Assembly (NCBI GenBank): GCA_963854835.1 | Contig: OY978527.1 | Location: forward strand, 43,536,040-43,600,039 | Length of the DNA stretch: 64,000 nt | Direction: 5' to 3' | From: Megamerina dolium | Taxonomy: Eukaryota > Arthropoda > Insecta > Diptera > Megamerinidae | Part shown: positions 12,601 through 21,667 of the stretch, piece by piece | How the letters are laid out: each line of letters begins with the position of its first letter | How positions within the stretch are numbered: the stretch's first letter is position 1 | Position numbers and translations under genes: made by a program | The notes under the pieces: model-generated | What the model saw: only the letters and a program-made list of their open reading frames with translations | Database searches by the model: none | What the model was told of the DNA's origin: nothing

Positions 12601-13066
12601 TCTTCAAAAAATAAATGCCAAAGAATGTTCTTTCAAATGATAATAAACATTCCCCATTCAATTTGAATTTTCTGTGTTTTTTTCTTCAAAAAAGTTGGGA
12701 ACCTCGAAATGGATCACGCTTTATATCTTACACTTCTTGCTGCAGTGTGGAAGACTACACTGTAGTATAGCAGACTGTATGTTGCGTTTATGTTAAATGT
12801 ATGTACATGTACGTGCGTGTGTGCACTGATGTTTGCATTTGTGCATATTTGACAAAACATGAATGCACATACACAGTACCGTGTGACTCTATATGTTATG
12901 TCTGGATACGCCTGATGTCTGTTTTTTTTCGGTTCGCTATTTGAAAGTTTTTTTTTATGAGAATAATGTCAAATCACATCTATGGAAATGACATCATATA
13001 GCTGCTAGACAAATTCCATACAATTCAATAATTTAGAACTCATATTTTCGATTAACGCATTTAACA
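9692..13066. mobile_element. 3.4 kb insertion with TG...CA ends and 4-bp target duplication (LTR-retroelement-like, unclassified)
   Basis: The uninterrupted sister copy reads AACACCTAATTATG. Here ACCT occurs at both 9688-9691 and 13067-13070, flanking an insert that begins TGTTGCGTG and ends TTTAACA. The TG/CA termini plus a 4-bp duplication are the signature of an integrase-type insertion. I could not find long direct terminal repeats, a primer binding site or a recognisable gag/pol frame, so this may be a very large solo LTR, a heavily decayed element or something else. It contains a nested foldback element at 12123-12724. The rest has only short, unconvincing open frames. Confidence 0.6.
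12123..12724. mobile_element. Foldback element: 273-bp inverted arms made of a transposon 3' end
   Basis: Two arms, 12120-12392 and 12453-12726, are near-perfect reverse complements around a 60-nt loop. The outer tips (AAAGCGTGATCCATTTCGAGG) resemble the terminal repeats of the DD41D element at 58.1-59.4 kb. TA flanks both ends, as expected for this superfamily. On the plus strand of the right arm (and minus strand of the left) the arm encodes a transposase C terminus, QEQVIENWTQRKDHLRRSR..QHLKYIIFKK, followed by a stop. The element is therefore two transposon 3' ends joined head to head, with the 5' half lost. Confidence 0.85.
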
Positions 13067-13436
13067 ACCTAATTATGAAGAGCTTGAGTGGAACGCAAAG
13101 GAAGAGGAGAATAAATTAGATATATATATGGAATATATACGTCATGATGCACGCTTTTGTGAGGAAAAACATTTTGTTTGTCTTCCGTGTTTCAATGCTA
13201 TGCGAGAGACCATGCAATTACAATGTCCCATATGTCGTCAAGAATATCCCTAAGACTGCAGTGACACTAGTATTGACAATCTCCTGCAAATGGTTAAATT
13301 TCATGATGAAGCTGTGGTGCTGAAAACGACGATGAACCAGGAACATTAGTAGAGGTGCCATCGCCATGTGAAGCTGAAAGGTGGTCGGTAATAGTATACG
13401 ACAACGAACAACCCAGTGCATCGAAACGTACAAGGT

Positions 13437-13763
13437 TAATGTAATCTTTAAAATGCATGTCCGTTTAATACGATAATTATCAAATCAATATAATTGTTGG
13501 CCTATTATTTTATAATCTTTGTGCTTATTTTGTACTTATTTTACAATTAAAGAAATTTTCACTTTTGCTTAATTTCAAATCAAATGAATCCTGGCCTTGA
13601 GCTCAAAACAAACACAAAGATTAAAACACAGACTATATTTTGTAGTTTAATTAATTGTAATTAATTTAATGTTTATACTTAATTTCAATGTACTGTAATA
13701 ACACATAGAACCTGCATATAAAAATAAAATAGAAACGATCATTGAAGAGCATGAAGAATTCGA
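13437..13763 (+). repeat. 3' flank of the RING gene, copy A
   Basis: This stretch is similar to 2831-3060 and to the reverse complement of 48900-49138. It is AT-rich with no open frame of note. It ends where the LINE 3' fragment begins, at about 13764. Confidence 0.7.
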
Positions 13764-14135
13764 AATATTGCAGGGAATACAATCCAAGTGCCTGCGAATT
13801 ATTGTAAACGTGCCTTGGTGAGGAACGTTAACATCCATCGATATTTGATTGTACCCACAATTTCTGAGGAAGTTGCAAAGTCCTGCAGAAGCTACATTCA
13901 AAACTTACACAACCATTCGAATCCCCTTGCTAGGCAATTGTTGCTGAGCACAGGCCATCGACGACTAAAAAGAAATGACACATTGAATACACTGTGTAAT
14001 TGCTAAATCTCGCGACTCAACAAATTGTGATGGAACAACGGGAATATCACATAATTTTAAGTTAGTTTACAAGATTTGAATACTTATTGTGAGTTTCTAC
14101 GAATGGTAGAAAGATACAATAAATTCTTAGTTAAA
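13764..14135 (+). mobile_element. 5'-truncated LINE fragment (3' end only)
   Basis: This fragment corresponds to the last about 370 bp of the jockey-like LINE, compare 43143-43520: the end of ORF2 (RSYIQNLHNHSNPLARQL) and the 3' UTR, ending in an A-rich run at 14130. A short deletion near 13818 removes a few codons. Severe 5' truncation is normal for LINE integration. Confidence 0.85.
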
Positions 14136-14623
14136 AAAAAATAATAAAATATTTTACTTTAATATGATCGTAAAAGTGATATTTTAAAAACTTTCAAATA
14201 TACGGGGAAAAATGAAATAGTCTATTCACATAGTAGCTGTCCTTCAGTACAATATGAAAACCACGAAATATTTGTTACATTATTATATCTATTAGATAAA
14301 ATTAGATCAGTAATTCTTTTGGTATTCTACAGCACAAATAGTAAAAAATACCAAGAAAGCCGTGGTAAATAAAAAAAACAAGGTCGTTTGTATTATTTTC
14401 TCCGAAAATTGTTATCACCATAGTAAGAAATAAAGCAATTCTTTGCAGACAAACAATTGCCATAAAATATATCCCAAAAAAAAAAATCAAAGAAACAAAG
14501 GTCCTTATCCTTTCTTCATGCTTTTTAACTACTGCGTGTGTTTGACTTAATTCGTTAGTATAAATGCAACGACCGATCGTTCTAATATTTAGTTTAAAAT
14601 AATTACAATGTACATAATTGTAA
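14136..14623 (+). repeat. Duplicated upstream region of the small-RING family
   Basis: Positions 14150-14480 match, in reverse complement, 46090-46400, which is the region upstream of the intact small-RING gene. The stretch just before the fragment contains TTAGTATAAATGC (around 14555), equivalent to the TATA region of the intact gene (TTAGTATAAATAC on its coding strand). A similar stretch precedes the 26.7 kb copy. Confidence 0.65.
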
Positions 14624-14854
14624 TATGTACAATGTAAAAAATTTCATAACGATATACGCCAATGCGAGCTCTCGCACGATATATGTACCGATTGCTATGA
14701 GAAGCTGCCGTATGGTCTATGCCCAATATGTGGTATGTATTATCGAGTACATCCAACGAATTCAAGCGTGGACAGTTATCTTGAAGATAAACTGAATAAT
14801 CTTAAAGTCAGCGATCAATCATCATCGAATAATAATATGGACACTATGGAATAA
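14624..14854 (+). pseudogene. Small RING protein fragment, copy 1 (broken)
   Basis: The frame reads YVQCKKFHN.DIRQCELSHDICTDC followed by YEKLPYGLCPIC and a short polar tail ending in MDTME and a stop at 14852. The spacing matches the RING of the intact 140-aa protein at 45.5-45.9 kb. The first zinc ligand is Tyr (TAT) instead of Cys, and a stop lies directly upstream in frame, so there is no start codon. The 3' flank is nearly the same as that of copy 2 (26730-26963). Confidence 0.7.
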
Positions 14855-15294
14855 TGTGAAACTCTACAAAATTGTTACTGCAAAATTCATTTAACCAACT
14901 TTAAGATATGGTAACATTTAAATAACAAATTTTTCCAATGACTTATGTAATTGAAATTGTATCTAATAAATGTTCCAAAGTAACAATAATTTTAGTGGTT
15001 TTCATATGGAAGGGACTTTGGTTTTGTTTCCATCTAGAATTATCTAAGGAAATCTAGATTTTTCAGTTAATTTTAATCTTGTTCCACTTGGCTTAGGTAC
15101 ATATATTGAAATCGGTAATTGTATGGTTCCTTGTAAAAAACAGAAGTTCTATTTTGCCAGGGTATGCACGGATCCACTATGGCGGCACAACGTGATTTGC
15201 CTAGTGATTTTAGAATTTCTACTACAGGGTGCACTACCGGTGATTTTATAAAGACCTCGGTAGGAACGCCTACAAAGTTCAATAAGTCCAAGAA
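14855..15294 (+). repeat. 3' flank of small-RING family, duplicated
   Basis: Positions 14855-15125 match 26964-27250 directly and 18510-18800 in reverse complement. The 15130-15290 part resembles 18330-18520 in reverse. There is no gene. The stretch leads straight into transposase remnants in all three locations, which shows that flank and remnant were copied as one block. Confidence 0.7.
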
Positions 15295-15750
15295 ATGACC
15301 ATCCTATGCGATTTCGGTTCGCACAATGGGCTGAAGATCGTTTCGTCGAAGATGAGCATTTTTACCGAAGAATCACATTTTCCCATTATGCTTATTTCCA
15401 CCTTGAAAGGTATGTCAGTAAGCAAAATTGTCGCATTTGGAGGTCAGAGAATCCACACGTGGTTGTTGAAAAGCCAATGCACCCACAATGAGTGACTGGT
15501 TGGTGTGGTTTTTGGTCCGCCGGATTCATTGCGCCATTTTCCTTCGAAAATAAGCAAAGAATCGCCCTTGTCGTCAATTGAGAACGGTACCGAGCATAGA
15601 CTACATATGATTTCAATAGGACGGGGCTACATGCCACACAGCTAACATAACCATCGATCTTTTGAGCACCGTCCTTGAAAACCGAATAATCAGCCGAAAT
15701 GCTGATGTCAATTGGCTACTTTGGAGCTGTGATTTGTGACAATCTTTGTA
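15295..15750 (+). mobile_element. DD41D-like transposase remnant
   Basis: The plus strand carries FVEDEHFYRR..FSHYAYFHLERYV and QNCRIWRSENPHVVVEKP, then decayed pieces through the QQDGA region. The first catalytic Asp position reads His (FSHYAYF), and stop codons interrupt the frame. Very similar copies lie at 27250-27770 (+) and 18158-18335 (-). Confidence 0.7.
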
Positions 15751-16396
15751 AATGATGTTTTCGAATCGAGCTATGATGAACGATGTGAAGTGTCAAAGTA
15801 GATCATCACTCCTCGGACGCAGTTGTGTTGATGATGGTGTATATAATGGCTGTAGTTGTCGACTTCATCGTCAATCGCTTTAAATTGCCAACCCCAAATG
15901 GAACGATACAGGAATGGACGGTGATCGAAGCGATTATCGTGTAGACTATAACGCTCAGCATGTACTGCAGGTGTCAATACAGTCGTTTTATGGCTATTAA
16001 TTACATAACAGCGAAAAAATGTTTCACTTTGTGTGTGCACACAAAAACTGTTTATTTTTTCCTTCTCGATCACTATCGAAAGTTAGCACTTACTTCTCTT
16101 GGTGTAAGATCGTTCTTCCAAGTGGCCACCAATTTGCAGAACATACTGTATGGACCACAACAGGCTTGCTTTCGCAGGCGTCCGTATTCGCTCAATTCAG
16201 CATAGGTCATAGGTCATGTTCATCGGTTTACACCAAATGACCCTCACGTAGTGGTTCCAGTTCAGCTGTAGGTGGTGCATCAATAATTGACTCTAGCACT
16301 GACAAGTTGAATGTGAAAAAATTTCAAGATGCCTGAATTTTTCTTTTTTTTTTGTACCTAGGACTGAAAAAGTGCAATAATACTAACTTATCCTTC
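15751..16396 (-). pseudogene. NAD synthetase 3' pseudogene (intron-containing duplicate)
   Basis: The minus strand carries a degenerate copy of the last part of the NAD synthetase gene at 29.2-32.1 kb: the end of exon 6, intron 6, exon 7, intron 7 and the first part of exon 8 ([28 protein letters not shown]). Because the introns are present, it arose by DNA duplication rather than retroposition. The VADKVKH start of exon 8 is partly deleted and there are frameshifts. The homology begins right at the exon-6 donor (AAGGATAA then GTTAGT, 16385-16396) and breaks off at about 15751, where it joins a transposase remnant. Confidence 0.9.
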
Positions 16397-18157
16397 GCTG
16401 AAGCGTTGAGGTAGAGATGCCGATGGACTCCTGCCTTGGCCGCTCCGATGTGGTGATGGGTGATGGGTGAGGCTGTTGTTGTTGTGGCTGACGTGCACCC
16501 TAAATGCTGGTGTTGCTGTCGATGGTTGTTTAGTTCGAGTTTGCTGACCTCTTTCCTTCTGCACTGTACTTGGAGCTGGGCTAGAGCTGTTTGCGCAAAT
16601 TGCAAGTGCTTCAATTAATTTGATTTCAATAATTCTCATAGTTTTGTTTTTCTAATGAAATTCTCAAATGTTTATTTCCTTCTATACAATTAACAATTCG
16701 TAAACGCTTTTTTTTTTCTTACATATATAATTTTTAAAGCAATAATTAAAAAAATGCGCGCACTGTCTTTTTGGTTCGGAAAAAAGTGAAGTAATAAAGC
16801 ACTGATCACAGATTAAAAGCCGAAGCCCATAGAATACTTTATATACGCCAATCCGTCATACATAACTGACAGCTGAGTTAAAATACCTGAATTTGTATGA
16901 AATGATGCCCAATCACTCCGTGTCCTTCAACGCAAAGTATAAAATATGGCCAACTTTTATCTTTAGCGTACATGAAGCAAACAGGGTTGCATTTTAACAA
17001 TAAAAATTATTATAAAATTAAAATAATATTAAATATTGCATTAAACGGATGTTGAAATAGTTATTGAATGAATCAAACACTAAATGTATACAAATACTAA
17101 AATTGTATAGTAAGCTTAAAAGAAACAGGTGGTTTTGTATCCGATGAGAAGCGTATTGATTGGGCCAACTTACACCGTATTTTCCGTCGCTGTCAATTAT
17201 ATGCTTTAACGCAGAGGAACAAAGTATACAAGTTCCACCCGCCTTGTTTTCCATGTCTGAATTTGTTTTGTAAATGGAAGACAAAATAGAACATAAGATA
17301 ATTGAAGAGTATTTTTCTCCCACAAGAAACGATAATTAGATAAGTGTGTGTACCAATGCGAGTGAAATCGACGAAAGACGAACAATTTGATGTGTTGAAG
17401 TGTCTTCCTCTTGATTTTGGTGGCTGTTGGATGGCATGAAATGACAAAATCTTCAAAAAATGCCAAATAATTCAATCTCAAGTGCTGTGTTGCCGATTGG
17501 GTGCAATTATCAATGAAAAATATAGTATTTTGCTGAACATACGTTCATATACTTTTTACATAGGCGAATAAAAAAATCGAAATTGAGAGTTTGACTGTTT
17601 GTATATTGCAGATATGTATGTGCGTATGTACATATGTATATATATATAGAATAAAAATAGATAGAATAAAAATTGATTGCACATCCGTATTGGATATTGA
17701 TAATGCATTTTTACTTCTCAGATAATGATATTATAATATATGTATAAATTTATTGTAAATTTCAATTCTAATTTTTTTTCTAATTAAATAAAATGAATAA
17801 ATTATGTCTAAATAATAAATATTACTTAAAGATTAAATAACAAATTATATTAAATAAATGATATAAATGAAGAAATATTATTAAATATAATCCAAGAATA
17901 TTAAAATTCATATACATATATAAACAATACAAAATCTGTACGCACGTTCTGCTTTTGTATGTTATGCGCAGTCCGCTTTCGTCTTCTTTCAATACCATGT
18001 CGCTTCTACTTTTTGCGGTATGATCGAACCATTTGTTCAATTGTCCACTTCTATTTCGTCTGATATTTCGGTTCACTCACGTTCAACACCAAAATCCACT
18101 GCCGCTGATTTCTGGTTATTCATTTTAAAATTTTGTATACTGGAAAGTGAGAATTCT
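16397..18157. other. Unassigned AT-rich stretch
   Basis: Positions 16397-16640 are less AT-rich and open in two minus-strand frames rich in Ser, His, Thr and Gln (trinucleotide-like GTTGTTGTT runs). They look like a fragment of a low-complexity coding exon, but I recognise no domain. Positions 16640-18157 hold TA-rich and TATG-type simple repeats (about 17590-17660) and short open frames with no recognisable domain. Confidence 0.35.
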
Positions 18158-18822
18158 CTAAGCATATATGTGTCTCATAGTGCTTACTGACATACCTTCC
18201 AAGGTGAAAATAAGCATAATGGGAAAATATGATTTTTCGGTAAAAATGCTCATATTCGACGAAACGATCTTCAGCCCATTGGGTGAACCGAAATCGCATA
18301 GGATGGTCATTTCTTGGACTAATTGAACGCTGTAGGCGTTCATACCGAGGTCTTTATAAAATCACCGGTAGTTCAAATTCTAAACGTTAGATGGTCCACC
18401 TTGTAGTAGGCATATTAAAATCACTAGGCAAATAACGTTGCGCCACATAGTGGATCCGTTGTTGCATACCCTGGCAAAATAGAACTACTGCTTTTTACAA
18501 GAAACCATATAGTTACCGATTTCAATATATGTACCTAAACCAAGTGGAACAAGATCAAAATTAACTGAAAAATCTAGATTTCCTTAGATCATTCTAGATA
18601 GAAACAAACCAAAAGTCCCTTCCACCACTAAAATTGTTATTACTTTGGAACATTTATTTGATACAATTTCAATTACATAAGTCATTGGAATAATTTGTTA
18701 TTCAAATACAAAGATTCAAATGTTACAATATCTTAAACTTAAATGAATTTTATAGTAGTAAATTTCATTATTTACACTATAAAAATGTGAATAGTTTCTT
18801 ATCGATCGTAGATCGTAGATCG
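18158..18822 (-). repeat. Reverse copy of the transposase-remnant / small-RING 3' flank block
   Basis: Positions 18158-18335 are the DD41D-like remnant in reverse (compare 15295-15450). Positions 18336-18520 match 15130-15290 and 18520-18800 match 14870-15125, both reversed. At 18810-18822 a short GATCGTA triplication marks the junction with the direct block B. Confidence 0.65.
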
Positions 18823-20107
18823 TGTCAATAGTTGTCAACTCTTTCCTATATTGGCTTCAAAGGTCTGAATATTTGCCCAGATATCATGATTGCCGTTGCA
18901 TAGCATCTAGGGTGTGTTCCCGTTTTTCCCGATTAGAATAACTTGGAATTTTTGTATCCCCTAATCGTGCATTAATTTGCAGCAGAGTAATAACTTCTTC
19001 AGTGAGAGGTCTGCTCCACGAAAACACCATTTCTAAATACAATAATAAATTTGAAATTATAGAATTTCTTTGCTTAACGAGAACATTTTCCCAATCAGTG
19101 CATACTTAGAATATAAAACAACCGCGAATAGCTTTCTTTAAAGGGAATTTATATAATTAATGTTTACAATTTAATACTCCATCGCAGTTAACAACATAAT
19201 AAACATGTACATAATAAAATTGTCTACGCCAGAACAGAAATGTCGCGCACTGTCCGTTAATGGACTTTAAATTATAATTTCCACTGGTTTGGCAATCCAC
19301 TGTAAATTTGATATGCTATATTTCGCTATTTGCCAATTTCTCTTTCTCTCTCTCCTCTTTTTCCATTTCTACTTTCTGTTCCTTTTCTATCGTATCATTC
19401 TCATTCTATTTATATCTCTCGGTAAAAAGACAGTGCTCGATTTTTGGTCTGATTTGATAATAATAAAAAATTATAAAATAAAACAAACGAAAAATTGTGA
19501 ATATAAAAAAATAAAATTATAATATATAAAAAGTGTAAAATATATAAAAAAAATGGAAAATTCGAAAAAAAAAACAAAAATATAATTAAAAATTGTGAAA
19601 CAATTATCAAGACAAAGTTAATAAGGTGTGTGTCAGTGCAGTGATATTATCCACAACAGCAGTATCACCAATCATTATAACAACAACCGTGGCAAGGAAG
19701 GTAACCAACACGCGTCCCACCGGCAACCCCTTTACAAACCCACATTTTTGGTCCTACGAGCTGGATCGGATCGAAACCTTCGGTAAACTACAGTCTTGCT
19801 ACCCAGGTATGTGACATTTGTTATCACCCTATCGCTGGTTTTACTTGCAAAAAATACATTAGATTCCAATCCCGAAAATAAAATTCAAAACATTATATTG
19901 AAGCATATAAATGTATTTATTTTCAAATATCAGGGCACATACACTTAATACGTGAAGGCATTGCGGATTGTATGGGACCAAATACAACGTATCAGGATAA
20001 TGGATTAGATGAAGTGCTTGAAGTTTTTCCTTATGGTTTCATTGAATACCTCAATGAAGAAAATCCGTCACGATTAATGCGTCTCTACATTATTGTTTTC
20101 GACCTAA
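18823..20107 (+). repeat. Direct segmental duplication, copy B (matches 8431-9691)
   Basis: This is the sister of copy A. It lacks the ATTA microsatellite and the palindromic replacement and is not interrupted by the 3.4 kb insertion, so it is the less damaged copy. It contains the exon-like segment, the short intron-like stretch and the RING fragment described separately. Confidence 0.85.
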
Positions 20108-20295
20108 CACCTAATTATGAAGAGCTTGAGTGGAACGCAAAGGAAGAGGAGGATAAATTGGATATATATATGGAATATATACGTCATGATGCACGCTTTT
20201 GTGAGGAAAAACATTTTGTTTGTCTTCCGTGTTTCAATGCGATGCGAGAGACCATGCAATTACAATGTCCCATATGTCGTCAAGAATATCCCTAA
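19626..20295 (+). pseudogene. Chimeric leader plus RING fragment, copy B (spliceable, in frame, no upstream ATG)
   Basis: An open segment ending in SCYPG (19599-19806) is followed by a good donor (CCCAG then GTATGTGAC), about 126 bp of intron-like DNA ending ATATCAG at 19932, and the RING-family fragment. Joining donor to acceptor keeps one frame (CCA GGG CAC: PGHIHLIREG), continuing to the stop at 20293-20295. The fragment matches residues 98-233 of the 295-aa protein but lacks the first RING Cys pair and stops right after QEYP. The first in-frame ATG is 19972. Exon 1 contains a TTTTTGGTCCTACGAGCTGG stretch reminiscent of BEL/Pao leaders (weak). Most likely this is a non-functional chimera, but it may be transcribed. 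Confidence 0.55.
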
Positions 20296-20699
20296 GACTG
20301 CAGTGACACTAGAAGTGACAATCTCCTGCCAATGGTTAAATTTCATGATGAAGCTGTGGTGCTGAAAACGACGATGAACCAGGAACAATAGTAGAGGTGC
20401 TATCGCCATGTGAAGCTGAAAGGTATAACTATAAACCACGACGTTTAGGAACAATGTAAAACTCTATTTCTAGAATAATAACTATCTATAATAACTATAA
20501 TAACTAATAAGTAAAATGATATTACTATTACTACTAATAAACTCTAATAATCTAAATAAAACATTCTAAATTTTGTGTATTTATTTTTATGTTTATACGA
20601 AATTAGCAATGCATGACAAATAAAATATGCATCCAGAATTACGAGTATATGTATGATATCGAAAATATATATTTTTTAATATATGTAGATATTCAATTT
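20296..20699. other. RING-gene tail remnant and AT-rich repeat DNA
   Basis: Positions 20296-20423 continue the similarity to the RING-gene 3' coding part. They then diverge from copy A. Positions 20440-20560 consist of CTAATAATAACTA-type simple repeats. Nothing else is recognised. Confidence 0.5.
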
Positions 20700-21665
20700 A
20701 AACCAAAATGTTGATGGTACATTAAATGTAATTGAGAGTGAGAAAAGTTCTGAATACTTTTTTGATTTTGTTTTTAAACCTCCGGCTCGAAGGACCATGC
20801 CGGCCCCCTTGCACGAGTGCAATAATGGAGATTTCAGAGAGGGCTTACATTTATTACCACGATGGACGAGGGAGTTGTCCTTGGAAAGTACCTGCGAAGG
20901 TCTTCGATAGGAACTAAAGACCTTTTTAGCTTGTGTCGAGTGCGGACACACTATTGTATACCCACTGATGATATAGTCAAATAGAGAAATTTGTACTATA
21001 AGTGTTCCATGCGCACAATGACCTAGCCCCTTCAGAAGGATTTGAGGGATTAAATCACTTCCAGTTACTAAGCCAATTTGAGACAGATCAGCGAGGTCAA
21101 GTTTGGCGAGTTCTTGCCAATTTGCTCATTTCACACGGTATGTGGGGAGAGATTGAGGATTTTTCCGATGGTTGGTCAATCAACGCTCGGGGAGTGAACA
21201 TTTTTCCCGAGTGCATTATAGGGATAAGTGCAGTTGGGAGGATGACCTAGCTTCAATTGCCAGAGCAGGAAGATAGCACTTTAGTGCTATATTTCCTATT
21301 AGAGAGAGGTAGCACTTTAGTGCTATGTTTCCTATTAGAGTAAGGTAGCACTTTAGTGCTATGTTTCCTATTAGAGTAAGGTAGCACTTTAGTGCTATGT
21401 TTCCTATTAGAAGAACAAGGGTGTTCCTCTGGCACATCACTTGCTTGTGCTTGTGTGCATGAATATGCAGACATTGAAGTGACCTTTTGAGAAATAGTAG
21501 TTTCAAATCTACTATTTAATTGTGGAGAATGTGATGTGGTGCTGACATGAAGCATAGAGTGATGTTTCCGCTGACAGTACTTGTATACATAACAGTATTT
21601 ACTACCACAATTAGGTTTCAGGTGAGTGTGGGCAAGGCAGTTTTCGCAGTGACTATTTTTTATTA
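20700..21665 (-). mobile_element. BEL/Pao-like LTR-retrotransposon remnant
   Basis: On the minus strand a frame at about 21645-21253 carries a zinc knuckle C-x2-C-x4-H-x4-C (CENCLAHTHLKPNC) followed by a second cysteine pair and KYCQRKHHSMLH, the arrangement seen at the Gag end of BEL/Pao polyproteins. Further on, a tandem repeat (21272-21410) interrupts what would be the protease region. Positions 20795-20813 in reverse read TGGTCCTTCGAGCCGGAGG, which resembles the leader motif common in BEL/Pao elements. The pol genes are not recognisable. A LINE abuts its upstream side at 21668. Confidence 0.55.
21272..21410. repeat. Four tandem 36-bp repeats, each with a hairpin core
   Basis: Units start at 21274, 21310, 21346 and 21382 with an exact 36-bp period. 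Each holds the near-palindrome TAGCACTTTAGTGCTA (7-bp stem, 2-nt loop). Because 36 is a multiple of three, the minus-strand frame stays open and encodes a 12-residue repeat (SNRKHSTKVLP-type) directly after the zinc-knuckle segment. Confidence 0.9.
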
Positions 21666-21667
21666 TG

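Larger units (their letters stand above)
9561..13436 (+). pseudogene. RING-gene pseudogene copy A, split by a 3.4 kb insertion
   Basis: Segments 9561-9691 and 13067-13436 together correspond to roughly residues 98-295 of the 295-aa RING protein. The 5' third of the gene is absent. The first zinc-ligand pair of the RING (C188/C191) is deleted, leaving IYMEYIRHDARFCEE. A TAT-to-TAA change stops translation right after the last RING cysteines. Both lesions are shared with copy B at 19.9-20.4 kb, so they predate the duplication. Copy A additionally has the 15-bp palindromic replacement at 9578-9609 and the large insertion between 9691 and 13067. The 3' flank (13440-13760) resembles that of the intact genes. 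Confidence 0.85.

Noticed and set aside
21272..21410. CRISPR-like regular repeats
   Set aside because: The 36-bp units are directly tandem with no unique spacers, and this is a eukaryotic genome; they are in-frame slippage repeats.
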